A DNA stretch of 64,000 nucleotides, taken from contig NZ_BCRT01000016.1 in the NCBI RefSeq assembly GCF_001552735.1, forward strand, positions 124,001-188,000, in the 5' to 3' direction. A program made the translations under genes and the position numbers. Each line of letters opens with the position of its first letter. Position 1 is the stretch's first letter. The notes under the pieces are model-generated. The model did no database searches and had not been told where the DNA came from. It was given only the letters and a program-made list of their open reading frames with translations. Positions 51,634-61,305 of the stretch are shown here, piece after piece. This stretch comes from Sanguibacter suarezii NBRC 16159. GTDB lineage: Bacteria; Actinomycetota; Actinomycetes; Actinomycetales; Cellulomonadaceae.

Positions 51634-52604
51634 GACTTCTCCCCTCGTGAGCTGGCGAGATCCACCTTGAAGAGCTTGACGGCCACGAAGCAGATGAGGA
51701 TCACGCAGAGGAAGAGCAGCACCGAGATGGCGGACCCGAGGCCGATCTCGAGGCGGACGATCGACGTCTTGTAGGCGAGCAGGGACAGCACCTCGGTGTT
51801 GTACGCACCGTTGGTCATGATGAAGACGTTGTCGAAGATCCGGAAGGCGTCCAACGCTCGGAACAGCACCGCGACCATGATGGCCGCCTTCATGTTCGGC
51901 AGGACCACCCGCTGGAGCACCTGCCACCCGGTGGCCCCGTCCACCCGCGCCGCCTCCTCGAGGTCGCCGGGGACCTGCGCCAGCCCGGCGAGCAGCAGCA
52001 GCGAGATGAACGGCGTCGTCTTCCAGATCTCCGAGGCGATGATGACGAAGAGGCTCGTCCCGGTCCCGGCGAACCAGTTGAGGTCGGGGCTGATGCCCGG
52101 GACCCAGTCGAACCACTGGTTGATGAAGCCGGAGTTGATGTCGAAGGCGTAGAACCAGGCGAAGGCCGAGACGACGGTGATGATGCCGTAGGGCACGAGG
52201 ATCGCGGTGCGCAGCAGCCCCCGCAGCTGGCGGGCCGCGCGGTGCATGACGAGCGCGAGCGCGAAGCCCAGCACGAGCTCGACCACGACGGTGATGACCG
52301 TGATGAGGACGGTGACCAGCAGCGCCCGCCAGAACACCCAGTCCGTGAGCACGACGGCGTAGTTCTCCAGGCCGACGAACTTGCGGTCCTCGGGGGCGGT
52401 CAGGCGGAAGCTGAACAGGGACTCGTAGAAGGCCTGCAGGATCGGGTAGGCGGTCACAGCGAGCATGACCACGAAGGCAGGCCCGGCGAGGTACCAGCCC
52501 AGGCGCCGCTCGGCGCGGGCCCGGTCGCTGCGGACCGCGGTGCGACGCGGTCGCTGCGGGCCGGGGTCCGGTGGGGCTGGGGCGGGGGCGGTCTGGGCCG
52601 TCAT
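51630..52604 (-). CDS. sugA: Sugar ABC importer permease, SugA type
   Basis: 324 residues, MalF family with a Pro-rich N-terminal tail of about 35 residues. The EAA loop is LEEAARVDGATGWQVLQRVVLPNMK. The distance from the lpqY stop to the ATG is negative by four bases (overlap), so translation is coupled. With SugB it forms the channel of a trehalose-type importer. Confidence 0.92.
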   Translation of the reverse strand: MTAQTAPAPAPPDPGPQRPRRTAVRSDRARAERRLGWYLAGPAFVVMLAVTAYPILQAFYESLFSFRLTAPEDRKFVGLENYAVVLTDWVFWRALLVTVLITVITVVVELVLGFALALVMHRAARQLRGLLRTAILVPYGIITVVSAFAWFYAFDINSGFINQWFDWVPGISPDLNWFAGTGTSLFVIIASEIWKTTPFISLLLLAGLAQVPGDLEEAARVDGATGWQVLQRVVLPNMKAAIMVAVLFRALDAFRIFDNVFIMTNGAYNTEVLSLLAYKTSIVRLEIGLGSAISVLLFLCVILICFVAVKLFKVDLASSRGEKS

Positions 52605-53887
52605 AGCAGCCTCTTCCCTTGCAGCACGGCGGTGATGAACTCGGTCGAGTACTGCGGTGTCGTGTCGGGGTTGACGCTCGAGATGGGGTGCCAGGTCTCC
52701 TGCAGGCCGGAGGACACCTCGTTGTAGTACCGGGTCTGGGGGCGCGGGACCGCGAGCTCGAGGGAGTCACGGATGACCGGGGCCATCGGGAACTCCTCGA
52801 GGACGGCCGGGTCGTCGAAGGCGACGCTGCTCGCGGGCGGGTTCCCGTTGCTCACGAAGTACTGCGCCTGGTTCTCCGGCGCCACGATGCACTCCACAGC
52901 CTCGTAGGCGAGGTCCACGTGCTTGGAGTACTTCCCGACGCCGAGGTTGATGCCCCCGTAGGGCGGAGCGACCGGGCGGTCGGCGGAGACGGCCGGGTAG
53001 AGCGCCCATCCCATGTCGTCCAGGACGGACTGGTCGATCGTGCCGTCCTCGACCGAGGCCTGGGTGGCAGCCCAGACGAAGGGCCAGTTCACCATGAACG
53101 ACCCGCTGTCCCCCTGGAACACGGTCAACGAGGCGTTCTCGTCCTCGGTCGGCAGGCCGGGACCACCGACCCCGGTCTGGGAGATGCTCTGCAGGATGGT
53201 CGCCGCCGCGCGGCCCGCGTCGCTGTCCAGGCCGATCGTGATCTCGTCCTGAGGCGCCTCGGGGTTCTCCACGATCGCCCCGCCCGCTGAGGCCACGAGG
53301 GCGTTGACCCACACGGTGAGGGACTCTGCCTTGATGCCCTGCACGCCGAGCAGCTTGTCCTGAGAGGCGGCGGCCTCGATGACCTGGTCCCAGGTGACCG
53401 GCTGGGTCATGTCCAGCCCGGCGGCCTCCGCCACAGACTTGCGGTACCAGAGCAGCTGCGTGTTGGCCCAGAACGGTGCGGTGACGAGCGCGCCCTCCCA
53501 GCTCGCGCCCTGGAGCGCGCTCTTGGTGACGTCCTTGGACACGACCGCGGCGACGTCCTCGGGCACGGGGGCGAGGAAGGTGGCGAGCTCGGGGATGAAT
53601 GGGGGGTCCAGGCTGATGATGTCGAGGGAGGAGTCGTGGGCCGCGAGGCGTCGGGCGAGCTGCTCACGCTGGGCGGCCGCCTGGGTGGGCAGGCCCGAGG
53701 TGACGATGCGGTAGCGACCCTCGGCCGCCGCGGTGCACGTCTTGGCGATCTCGGCCTGTCCGCCGTTGTCCGGGTTGGTGTACCAGGTGAGCACTGGCAC
53801 GTCCGAGCCGGAGCTCGAGCACGCGGCCAGCGGCAGGGCGAGGGCGCATGCCACGAGCATGCACCGCAGCTTCGAGCGACTTCGCAC
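52601..53887 (-). CDS. lpqY: LpqY-like sugar-binding lipoprotein
   Basis: 428 residues with lipobox PLAAC (Cys23). The start VLTWYTNPDNGGQAEIAKTC, AAHDSSLDIISLDPPFIPELA, FWANTQLLWYRKS, FMVNWPFVWAA and YGGINLGVGKYSKH closely follow the pattern of mycobacterial LpqY, the trehalose receptor. Gene order lpqY-sugA-sugB-sugC also matches the mycobacterial set. It would capture trehalose or a related glucoside outside the cell. GTG start with GGGAG seven bases upstream. No regulator gene is adjacent. Confidence 0.87.
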   Translation of the reverse strand: MRSRSKLRCMLVACALALPLAACSSSGSDVPVLTWYTNPDNGGQAEIAKTCTAAAEGRYRIVTSGLPTQAAAQREQLARRLAAHDSSLDIISLDPPFIPELATFLAPVPEDVAAVVSKDVTKSALQGASWEGALVTAPFWANTQLLWYRKSVAEAAGLDMTQPVTWDQVIEAAASQDKLLGVQGIKAESLTVWVNALVASAGGAIVENPEAPQDEITIGLDSDAGRAAATILQSISQTGVGGPGLPTEDENASLTVFQGDSGSFMVNWPFVWAATQASVEDGTIDQSVLDDMGWALYPAVSADRPVAPPYGGINLGVGKYSKHVDLAYEAVECIVAPENQAQYFVSNGNPPASSVAFDDPAVLEEFPMAPVIRDSLELAVPRPQTRYYNEVSSGLQETWHPISSVNPDTTPQYSTEFITAVLQGKRLL

Positions 53888-54113
53888 GATGGCTCCCGTC
53901 TACGTTGACGTGGGTCCGAGATGACGTCGTACCGCCAGTACAGTTCTTCAGGACGTTCGCCGCCACGGCACCCCCTGACGTCATGGACACCATGGACGCT
54001 GCACGTCGCGACGAGCATCTCTGCTTATCCTCAGAACTACACGAGAACACGGCACGGCGCACCACGAAGGCCGCGACCGCTGGCGCTCGGCCGATCGACC
54101 AGGACGGAATTCC

Positions 54114-54761
54114 ATGCCCCACCACGTCTCCCCCACCGCAGCCTGGAGCGAGCTCCGCGACGGCAACAACCGCTTCATCGCCGGCGAGATGCTCCACCCC
54201 TCCCAGGGCTTCGACCGTCGCGAGCAGATCAAGGTGGCGCAGAACCCCTTCGCGCTCGTCTTCGGCTGCTCGGACTCCCGCGTCGCTGCGGAGATCATCT
54301 TCGACCAGGGCCTCGGCGACGTCTTCGTCGTCCGCACCGCCGGTCACGTGGTCGACACCACGGTCGTCGGGTCGATCGAGTACGGCGTCGACATCCTCGA
54401 CACCCGCCTCATCGTCGTGCTTGGGCACGACAACTGCGGCGCGATCGGGGCCGCGGTGCACGCCCTGACCACCGGCGAGCAGCCCAACGGCTTCATCCGC
54501 GCGGTCACCGACCGGGTGATCCCCTCGATCGTCAGCCTGACCTCGGCTGAGGGCGGATTCGTCTCCCCCAACACCGACGTGCTGCGCCGCGAGCACGTGC
54601 GCCACACGATGTCGATGCTGCACTCCTACTCGGCGGCCATCGCCAAGGCTGTGACCGAGGGCCGCTGCGCGATCGTCGGGGTGGAGTACGACCTGGAGGA
54701 CGGCCACGCCCGCCTCATCGACGTCATCGGTGACATCGGAGACGTCCCCTTCGACGTCTGA
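54114..54761 (+). CDS. Beta-class carbonic anhydrase
   Basis: 215 residues. Zinc ligands are C52 (GCSDSR), H105 and C108 (GHDNCG), with the catalytic D54-R56 pair. It interconverts carbon dioxide and bicarbonate, supplying carboxylases. GGACGGA lies about six bases before the ATG. The gene is alone between the lpqY promoter region and fumC, with its own terminator. Confidence 0.94.
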   Translation: MPHHVSPTAAWSELRDGNNRFIAGEMLHPSQGFDRREQIKVAQNPFALVFGCSDSRVAAEIIFDQGLGDVFVVRTAGHVVDTTVVGSIEYGVDILDTRLIVVLGHDNCGAIGAAVHALTTGEQPNGFIRAVTDRVIPSIVSLTSAEGGFVSPNTDVLRREHVRHTMSMLHSYSAAIAKAVTEGRCAIVGVEYDLEDGHARLIDVIGDIGDVPFDV

Positions 54762-54774
54762 GTCGCCGCCTGTC

Positions 54775-54818
54775 AGCGCGCGCCCCGTGGTTGCGGTCAA
54801 GATCACGGGGCGCGCGCT
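54775..54818 (+). terminator. Terminator after the carbonic anhydrase gene
   Basis: Perfect 15-base stem (AGCGCGCGCCCCGTG) with a 14-base loop, 14 bases after the stop. It ends 36 bases before the fumC start. Confidence 0.82.
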
Positions 54819-54853
54819 CGGGTTTTGGGCCGGGGGTGCGGCACGATGGACCC

Positions 54854-56275
54854 ATGACTTCCACACCTGACACCGACGTCACCGGCGAGTTCCGGATCGA
54901 GCACGACACGATGGGTGAGGTCCGCGTCCCTGCGGCCGCGCTCTACCGTGCTCAGACCCAGCGCGCCATCGAGAACTTCCCGATCTCTGGCACGCCGCTC
55001 GAGCGCAGCCACATCGAGGCCCTGGCCCGCGTGAAGAAGGCAGCCGCTCGCGCGAACGCCGAGCTCGGCGTGCTCGAGGCGGACGTCGCCGAGGCGATCG
55101 TCGCCGCGGCCGACGCCGTCGCGCGCGGCGGCTACGACGAGCACTTCCCGCTCGACGTCTTCCAGACCGGCTCCGGCACGTCGTCGAACATGAACGCCAA
55201 CGAGGTCATCGCGACGTTGGCGTCCCGCTCCCTGGGCCGCGAGGTGCACCCCAACGACCACGTCAACGCCTCGCAGTCGTCCAACGACGTCTTCCCGACG
55301 TCGGTCCACGTGGCAGCCACGGCTGGTGTGGTCGGTTCGCTGATCCCGGCCCTGGACCACCTGGCCACAAGCCTGGAGGCCAAGGCCACCGAGTTCGCGA
55401 CCGTGGTGAAGTCCGGGCGCACCCACCTCATGGACGCGACCCCCGTCACCCTCGGCCAGGAGTTCGGCGGCTATGCCGCTGCCGTGCGCTACGGCATCGA
55501 GCGGCTGGAGTCGGCGCTGCCGCGCGCCGCCGAGGTCCCCCTCGGCGGGACCGCCGTGGGCACCGGGATCAACACCCCGGCCGGCTTCCCCCAGCGTGTC
55601 ATCGCCCTGCTCGTCGAGGACACCGGCCTGCCGCTGACCGAGGCGCGCGACCACTTCGAGGCCCAGTCCGGGCGCGACGGGCTCGTCGAGCTCTCCGGCG
55701 CCCTGCGCTCGATCGCGGTGTCGCTGACCAAGATCTGCAACGACCTGCGCTGGATGGGCTCAGGCCCCAACACCGGCCTCGGCGAGATCGCCATCCCCGA
55801 CCTGCAGCCCGGCTCCTCGATCATGCCCGGCAAGGTCAACCCGGTCATCCCCGAGGCCGTCCTCATGGTCGCCGCCCGCGTCATCGGCAACGACGCGACC
55901 GTCGCCTGGGCAGGCGCGAGCGGCTCCTTCGAGCTCAACGTGCAGATCCCGGTGATCGCCCTCGGCGTGCTCGAGTCGGTCCGCCTGCTCTCCAACGCCT
56001 CCGTGCTGCTGGCTGACAAGACCGTCGACGGCATCACCGCCAACGTCGAGCGGGCCCGTGCGCTGGCCGAGTCCTCCCCCTCGATCGTCACCCCGCTCAA
56101 CCGCGTCATCGGCTACGAGGCTGCGGCCAAGGTCGCCAAGCACTCGGTGAAGAAGGGGCTCACGGTCCGTGAGGCCGTCATCGATCTGGGCTTCGTCGAG
56201 CGCGGCGAGGTCACCGAGGCCCAGCTCGACTCCGCCCTGGACGTGCTCGCGATGACGCGTCCGCCGCAGGCCTGA
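54854..56275 (+). CDS. fumC: Fumarate hydratase class II
   Basis: 473 residues. It hydrates fumarate to malate in the TCA cycle. The family signature [11 protein letters not shown], the [14 protein letters not shown] motif, [14 protein letters not shown] and [11 protein letters not shown] are all present, including the catalytic serine of the GSSIMPGK loop. CACGAT ends six bases before the ATG and no Shine-Dalgarno is seen, so the mRNA is probably leaderless. Confidence 0.97.
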   Translation: MTSTPDTDVTGEFRIEHDTMGEVRVPAAALYRAQTQRAIENFPISGTPLERSHIEALARVKKAAARANAELGVLEADVAEAIVAAADAVARGGYDEHFPLDVFQTGSGTSSNMNANEVIATLASRSLGREVHPNDHVNASQSSNDVFPTSVHVAATAGVVGSLIPALDHLATSLEAKATEFATVVKSGRTHLMDATPVTLGQEFGGYAAAVRYGIERLESALPRAAEVPLGGTAVGTGINTPAGFPQRVIALLVEDTGLPLTEARDHFEAQSGRDGLVELSGALRSIAVSLTKICNDLRWMGSGPNTGLGEIAIPDLQPGSSIMPGKVNPVIPEAVLMVAARVIGNDATVAWAGASGSFELNVQIPVIALGVLESVRLLSNASVLLADKTVDGITANVERARALAESSPSIVTPLNRVIGYEAAAKVAKHSVKKGLTVREAVIDLGFVERGEVTEAQLDSALDVLAMTRPPQA

Positions 56276-56302
56276 GCACCCGCTCGCCAGCACCAGCTCA
56301 CC

Positions 56303-56340
56303 GCAGCGCCGGGTACCCACCGACAGGGTCCCGGCGCTGC
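56303..56340 (+). terminator. Terminator after fumC
   Basis: Eleven-base stem (GCAGCGCCGGG), then an unpaired T and a four-base inner stem, with a seven-base loop. It lies 28 bases after the fumC stop. A run of seven A residues follows at 56354-56360, unusual in this GC-rich window. Confidence 0.75.
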
Positions 56341-56474
56341 GTCGTGGTGGCCCAAAAAAACTTCTCGACGACAAGTGCATCCACGGGCACCCGTCGGGGA
56401 GAAGACACAGGTGTCCTCAGTTCCTCCTGACGCTCGCACCGACGACGGCGCGACCACAGACACCTGGAGCACTC

Positions 56475-57329
56475 ATGAACGCACGACCGCAGGCCCGCCG
56501 CACCATGTTCGGCGCTCTCGCCCTCACCGCCGCGACCACCCTCGCCGGGCTCACGATGATCCCCGCAGCCCAGGCTGCCGAGGGAGACGCCCAGCTCTCC
56601 GTGCTCCACGCCGTCCCCGGACTGACCGTGGACGTCTGGGTCAACGGAGAACGCACCCTGGACGACTTCACCCCGGGCTCCCTCGCCGGGCCTCTCGAGC
56701 TTCCCGCCGGGACCTACTCCGTCGCCATCACCGCAGCCGACGCCGCCGACGCCAGCTCACCGGCCATCGGCCCGGTCGACCTCTCCCTGACCGGGAACAC
56801 CAACTACACCGCGGTCGCCCACCTCGATGCCTCGGGTGCTCCCACGGCCACCCTCTTCACCAACGACACCTCGACCACCCCGGCGGGTGACGGACGCCTC
56901 ACGGTCCGTCACGTCGCGGCTGCTCCGGCCGTGGACGTCCTCGCCGGTGGGACCCCCGTCATCACCAACCTCGCCAACCCTGACGAGAAGGTCCTCGACC
57001 TGCCCGCCGGGACGCTGTCGGTGTCGGTGGCCGCAACAGGGACCACCACCCCGGTGATCGGCCCGGCCGACGTCCCGGTCACCGAGGGCGTCAACACGAT
57101 CGTCTACGCCTGGGGCAGCCTGGCCGACGGCAACCTCGCCCTGGCCACGCAGACCATCGACGGACTCCACGCGTCACCGGCCGGGGTTCCCGCCGGTGAG
57201 GTCGGGCTCGCGGACACGGGCTCCGGCAACGGACCTGCCATGGGGGTCGCAGCCGCCGCGTCCGCAGGGGTCCTCGCCCTCGGGGCTGTCCTCTACCGCC
57301 GGCGCTCTGGCGCCCACGCGGATCGCTGA
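56475..57329 (+). CDS. DUF4397 surface protein with sortase-type LADTG anchor
   Basis: 284 residues. A signal peptide ends near AQAAEG (about 35), followed by two DUF4397 repeats (SVLHAVPGLTVDVWVNG and TVRHVAAAPAVDVLAGG) and a C-terminal sorting signal: LADTG (245-249), a hydrophobic helix and RRRSG. It should be attached to the cell wall by the sortase encoded next. DUF4397 is a beta-sandwich domain of unknown role. It heads a cassette of sortase, sigma factor and anti-sigma factor genes. Confidence 0.88.
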   Translation: MNARPQARRTMFGALALTAATTLAGLTMIPAAQAAEGDAQLSVLHAVPGLTVDVWVNGERTLDDFTPGSLAGPLELPAGTYSVAITAADAADASSPAIGPVDLSLTGNTNYTAVAHLDASGAPTATLFTNDTSTTPAGDGRLTVRHVAAAPAVDVLAGGTPVITNLANPDEKVLDLPAGTLSVSVAATGTTTPVIGPADVPVTEGVNTIVYAWGSLADGNLALATQTIDGLHASPAGVPAGEVGLADTGSGNGPAMGVAAAASAGVLALGAVLYRRRSGAHADR

Positions 57330-57365
57330 GCTGGCCCCCGAGCTCACCGACCCGACGCATCGATC

Positions 57366-58046
57366 ATGACGCTGCAGCCACGGAGCTCTCGCCCGGTGAC
57401 GACCTCACGCCCTCGCGTGCTGGCCGTCACCGGGCTGGTGGCTGCTGTCCTGGTGGCCTGCAGCCCCTCAGCGGGACCGTCAGATCCAGCGGACCCTGCG
57501 CCCACGGCGTCCACCGCGCCCGCTCCCGAGGCGCCCGCCGTCGTCCTCCCTCAGGACATCCCGGTCCGGGTGGCCGACGACGCGTCCACCGCGCCGGTCC
57601 CCGCACCGGCCCGGCTGGTCGTCGCCGACCTCGACGTGGACATGGCCGTCATCGGGGTGGGCACCGAGGCTGACGGGACCATGACCCTGCCCGCCTCAGC
57701 GGCCGACGCCGGCTGGTACCGCTTCGGCTCGGCTCCTGCCAGCCCGTCGGGCACCACGGTGCTCGCCTCGCACGTCGACACCCGCGCTGAGGGTCTGGGC
57801 CCCTTCGCGCGGCTGCGCGAGGCGCAGGTGGGAACTGCGGTGAGCGTGACGGACGAGGACGGCACGGTCCACGGCTACACGGTGTCCTCCGTCGATCGGA
57901 TCGCCAAGACGAACGTTCCTCTCGACGAGGTCTTCGACCGGGACGGACCACCCCGTCTTGTGCTCCTCACCTGCGGTGGCGCATGGGACGCGTCCATCGG
58001 ACACTACGAGGACAATGTCATCGTCACCGCAGTCCCGGACGCCTGA
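57366..58046 (+). CDS. Class F sortase
   Basis: 226 residues. The N-terminus ([10 protein letters not shown]) can serve as a membrane anchor and also looks like a lipobox at Cys32. The catalytic histidine is H136 (ASHVDTR) and the cysteine C203 (LLTCGG). The position where the catalytic arginine is expected reads HYEDNV, with glutamate (E215) where YRDN is more usual. It should cut the LADTG signal of the preceding protein. Start at 57366 has no strong ribosome-binding site. Confidence 0.85.
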   Translation: MTLQPRSSRPVTTSRPRVLAVTGLVAAVLVACSPSAGPSDPADPAPTASTAPAPEAPAVVLPQDIPVRVADDASTAPVPAPARLVVADLDVDMAVIGVGTEADGTMTLPASAADAGWYRFGSAPASPSGTTVLASHVDTRAEGLGPFARLREAQVGTAVSVTDEDGTVHGYTVSSVDRIAKTNVPLDEVFDRDGPPRLVLLTCGGAWDASIGHYEDNVIVTAVPDA

Positions 58047-58095
58047 GATGGGCAACACCTCCGGGGCTGAGGCATCACTGATCGAAGGAGCGTGC

Positions 58096-58671
58096 GTGGA
58101 CGATCCCGGCCAGGTGGACCGGCGCGGCAACGCGCTGGACACCTCCTTCGCCGGCGGTGACGAACGTGCGCTCGCCCAGGCCTACCACCGGTGGTCGCCG
58201 CTCGTCTTCACGGTCGCCCTGCGGTCCCTCGGTGACCGCCAGGACGCCGAGGACGTCACCCAGCAGGTCTTCGTGGCCGCGTGGCGCGGGCGCGGCTCCT
58301 TCAACCCCGAGCACGCCCGTCTGTCGACGTGGCTCATGGGCATCACGCGCCACAAGATCGCCGACGCCCACGAGAGCCGCACCCGGGCCCGGCACTCCGA
58401 GCAGGCCGCCGTCGTCCTCGCCCCGGGCGCCACGCCCGGCCTGGCTCACGACACAGCGGTCGCCGATCGTGTCATGATCGCCGACCAGCTCGCTCGCCTC
58501 GGCGAGCCGGGCAAGACGATCCTCGAGCTGGCCTTCTTCCGTGATCTCACTCACGCGCAGATCGCCGACGAGCTGGCCATGCCCTTGGGTACGGTCAAGA
58601 GTCACCTGAGACGAAACCTGTCCCGACTGCGCACACGGCTGGAGGTGGATGGTGCAGCACGTCGATCCTGA
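58096..58671 (+). CDS. ECF-type RNA polymerase sigma factor
   Basis: 191 residues with sigma region 2 ([16 protein letters not shown]) and region 4 ([23 protein letters not shown]). The GTG at 58096 is chosen because AAGGAG lies five bases upstream; earlier in-frame starts (58048) lack one. It overlaps the anti-sigma gene by 23 bases. It is likely to control its own cassette, as do SigK/SigL-like factors, and responds through the anti-sigma protein. Confidence 0.92.
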   Translation: MDDPGQVDRRGNALDTSFAGGDERALAQAYHRWSPLVFTVALRSLGDRQDAEDVTQQVFVAAWRGRGSFNPEHARLSTWLMGITRHKIADAHESRTRARHSEQAAVVLAPGATPGLAHDTAVADRVMIADQLARLGEPGKTILELAFFRDLTHAQIADELAMPLGTVKSHLRRNLSRLRTRLEVDGAARRS

Positions 58672-59398
58672 GATCCTCGCCCTCATCGCCCTCGGCGAAG
58701 CCGCGCCCGACGTCGCCGGTCCCACCGAGCGCGCCCACCTCGAGACCTGCGCCGAGTGCCAGGAGGAGTCAGCCGACCTCGCAGCCGTTGCTGCCCTCGC
58801 CCGCACGGTGCGCCCCGACGAGCTCGAGCACCCCTCCCCCCAGGTGTGGGCGCGGATCAGCGCCGAGCTCGGCCTCGACGCACCCGCCGAGCCCTCTCCC
58901 GTGCCCGCCGCCCGCACGCAGCGTCGCCGCCACAGGTCCGCACCGCGCCGCTGGGGACTGGTGGCCGCGGCCGCCAGCGTGGCCCTCGTCGCGGGGATCG
59001 GCGCCGGCATCGTGTGGGACCGCGTCACGACGCAGGAGCCCAGCGACCCGATCATCGCCCAGGCCCCCCTGGACGCTCTGCCCGACTGGCCGGACGCGTC
59101 GGGCCAGGCCACGATCGAGACCGCACCGGACGGCACGCGACAGGCGGTGATCAGCGTCGACGCCCCGCCGAGTGCTGACGGCTACCGCGAGGTGTGGCTC
59201 ATCGCCGAGGACCTGAGCAGCCTGACCAGCCTGGGTGTGCTCGAGGGGTCGCAGGGGCGTTTCGACATCCCGGACGATCTCGACCTCGCGGCCTTCCCCC
59301 TCGTCGACGTCTCTCAGGAGCCCCTCGACGGCGACCCGACGCACTCGGGGGACTCGATCGTGCGCGGGAGCCTGACCCCCGAGACGGCGTCGAGCTAG
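58649..59398 (+). CDS. Membrane anti-sigma factor, RskA-like with zinc-type motif
   Basis: 249 residues. The cytoplasmic part has H30-x3-C34-x2-C37 (HLETCAEC), the zinc-binding anti-sigma motif, then one transmembrane helix (about 103-123) and an extracytoplasmic RskA-type domain ([19 protein letters not shown]). It should hold the sigma factor inactive until a signal leads to its removal. GGAGG precedes the ATG. It overlaps the MarR gene by four bases tail to tail. Confidence 0.9.
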   Translation: MVQHVDPEILALIALGEAAPDVAGPTERAHLETCAECQEESADLAAVAALARTVRPDELEHPSPQVWARISAELGLDAPAEPSPVPAARTQRRRHRSAPRRWGLVAAAASVALVAGIGAGIVWDRVTTQEPSDPIIAQAPLDALPDWPDASGQATIETAPDGTRQAVISVDAPPSADGYREVWLIAEDLSSLTSLGVLEGSQGRFDIPDDLDLAAFPLVDVSQEPLDGDPTHSGDSIVRGSLTPETASS

Positions 59399-59904
59399 CC
59401 CGCACCCGGGCTCGTGGCGAAGTCCTCCGGGTCGACGGTGGACAGGACGACCGCCAAGAGCTCGGCGAGGCGTGCCGCCTGGGCGGGGTCGAGCCCCGCG
59501 AGCGCCTCGGCCTCGCTCGCCGCGATGGCGGGGAAGACGTCGTCGAGGAGGGTGGTTCCCTCGTCGGTGAGGCTGACGAGCACCGACCTGCGGTCGTCCT
59601 CGGCCTGCTCGCGGCGGACCATGCCGTGGGCGGAGAGCCGGTCGAGCCGCTTGGTGATGGCCGCCGGTGAGGCGCCTGTCACCGTGGTGATCGCTCCGGG
59701 GCGCAGTGGGCGCCCGGCCCGGCGCAGCGCGCACAGCAGGTCGAACTCGCCGCGGGTCAGGCCGTGCTCGGCGAGCTCCACCTCGCTGCGGGCCGTGACC
59801 ACCGCCGCGATCCGTAGGATCCGTCCGACCACGAGGATGTGGGAGGCGTCGAGGTCGGGGTAGCGCTCGGCCCACTGGTGCACTGCGCGTTCGGCAAAGT
59901 CCAC
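59395..59904 (-). CDS. MarR family regulator
   Basis: 169 residues. Winged helix in LTRGEFDLLCALRRAG, PGAITTVTGASPAAITKRLDRL, and the wing RREQAEDDRRSVLVSLTDEG. GTG start. It diverges from the FUSC gene; the intergenic region contains AGTA-AAC-TACT (59946-59956), a possible operator. It may control the efflux-like FUSC protein. The ligand is unknown. Confidence 0.88.
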   Translation of the reverse strand: MDFAERAVHQWAERYPDLDASHILVVGRILRIAAVVTARSEVELAEHGLTRGEFDLLCALRRAGRPLRPGAITTVTGASPAAITKRLDRLSAHGMVRREQAEDDRRSVLVSLTDEGTTLLDDVFPAIAASEAEALAGLDPAQAARLAELLAVVLSTVDPEDFATSPGAG

Positions 59905-59945
59905 GCCTGAGTCCGTCCCCCGGGATGGCCCGGAATTATTTCACG

Positions 59946-59956
59946 AGTAAACTACT
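59946..59956. promoter_or_regulatory. Possible MarR operator (short inverted repeat)
   Basis: AGTA-AAC-TACT between the divergent MarR and FUSC genes in an AT-rich patch. The sequence AAACTAC is shared with the 20-base palindrome upstream of the PhoH gene (62674-62693). Short arms make this a weak call. Confidence 0.4.
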
Positions 59957-59997
59957 TTCAGAAGCATAGCCACCCCTGGAAGGATCCGCCCCACCCC

Positions 59998-61305
59998 GTG
60001 CCCTCCCCCGCCGCTCCGCCCCGCTCCGCCGTCACCTCCACCCCCGGCGGGCGCCGTCACGCCGTCCGCTCCGTGCTGTCCACCTCGCACGCCTGGTCAG
60101 CCCTTGCCGTGCACTCAGCCGACGCGACGGTGGCCGCTGCGGTACGCGCCGGCCTCGCCGTGGGGCTCGCCCTCGCCCTGGGGCACCTGTCCCCCCACCC
60201 GGAGATGGTCGGCTTCGCCGCGCTCGGCGTCCTCACCGCGATCTACTCCCGGTACGAGCCCTACCGGCGTCGTGCCTCCCGCCTTGCCCTGGCGGGGGCG
60301 ATGATCACGGGGGCGATCTTCCTCGGCTCGTTGTCCGCGCACCTGGACTGGCCGCCGTACGTGCGTCTGCTCCTCGTGGCCCTGGTCGCCGGCGCGGCCA
60401 GCCTCGTCGCCCTCGCCTCCCGCATCGGAGCGCCGGGACCGATCATGGTGATCTTCGCCGCCGGTGCGGCGGTCGCCGGCGCACCCACCCTGGGCGAGGT
60501 CGGGCTGCGGACGGCCTTCGCCGCCGGCGGCGCGGGGATCGCCTGGCTCGTGTGCATGTCCGGATACCTGCTGCGCCCCTCGGCCCCGGCGGTGCTCGCC
60601 GTGCGCCGCGCCCTGGCCCCGGCCGACTACGACGCGGCGCGGGTGTCCCTGGCCCGCGACGTCCTGGCCGACGACGCCTCTCACCGGCGCACCGCGCCGA
60701 TGGCCCACGAGCTCGCGCTCGTCCTCGCCGAGCACGCCGAGAACGCCGGGGACACCGGTGAGGCAGCGGACCTGCCCCCGCGCCGCACCCTGGCGGACAC
60801 CGTGCGTGAGGAGTGGTCCTCCGGTGAGCTCGTCGTCCCGGTGGTCCGGATCACCATCGCCTCCCTCGCGGCAGCCTTCCTCGCGCAGGCCCTCGGGTGG
60901 GGTCACCCCTCGTGGGCGGCCATCGGTGCGGCCTCCACCCTGCAGGGCCGACACATCCACACCACGACGCCGCGTGCGCTCCAGCGCGCGCTGGGCACCG
61001 CGGTCGGCGCGCTCCTCGCGTGGCCGCTGCTGGAGGCCGGGCTGAGCTTCTGGTGGGTGGCCGGCGTCGTCGTCGCGCTGCAGTTCGTCACCGAGCTCAT
61101 CGTGGTGCGCCAGTACGCCCTCGCGATGCTCACCATCACCCCGATGGCGCTGCTCATGACCTCCTTCGGTGACCCCTCGGGCGGTCAGCTCGCCCTCGAC
61201 CGGGCGCTCACCACCGCCCTGGGTGCGCTCGTGGGAGTGATCATGACGATCCTCGTGCACGACACGTGGACGATCAGACCTCGATCCGCTCGAGCATCTC
61301 GGTGA
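59998..61305 (+). CDS. FUSC family membrane protein
   Basis: 435 residues with two blocks of hydrophobic helices (about 45-190 and 285-420) split by a soluble loop, the FUSC/aromatic-acid-exporter layout. [20 protein letters not shown] in the second block is characteristic. It may export aromatic acids or related compounds. GTG start with a distant GGAAGG. It diverges from a MarR gene and its 3' end overlaps the PhoH gene by 32 bases. Confidence 0.86.
   Translation: MPSPAAPPRSAVTSTPGGRRHAVRSVLSTSHAWSALAVHSADATVAAAVRAGLAVGLALALGHLSPHPEMVGFAALGVLTAIYSRYEPYRRRASRLALAGAMITGAIFLGSLSAHLDWPPYVRLLLVALVAGAASLVALASRIGAPGPIMVIFAAGAAVAGAPTLGEVGLRTAFAAGGAGIAWLVCMSGYLLRPSAPAVLAVRRALAPADYDAARVSLARDVLADDASHRRTAPMAHELALVLAEHAENAGDTGEAADLPPRRTLADTVREEWSSGELVVPVVRITIASLAAAFLAQALGWGHPSWAAIGAASTLQGRHIHTTTPRALQRALGTAVGALLAWPLLEAGLSFWWVAGVVVALQFVTELIVVRQYALAMLTITPMALLMTSFGDPSGGQLALDRALTTALGALVGVIMTILVHDTWTIRPRSARASR

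Noticed and set aside
50785-52770. A 661-codon frame that includes sugB and continues upstream
   Set aside because: Only the last 282 codons have permease sequence; the upstream part is an arginine/proline-rich shadow of sugA. The real start is at 51633.
59397-59412. Six-base hairpin at the tail-to-tail junction of anti-sigma and MarR genes
   Set aside because: Stem too short compared with other terminators here, and it overlaps both genes.
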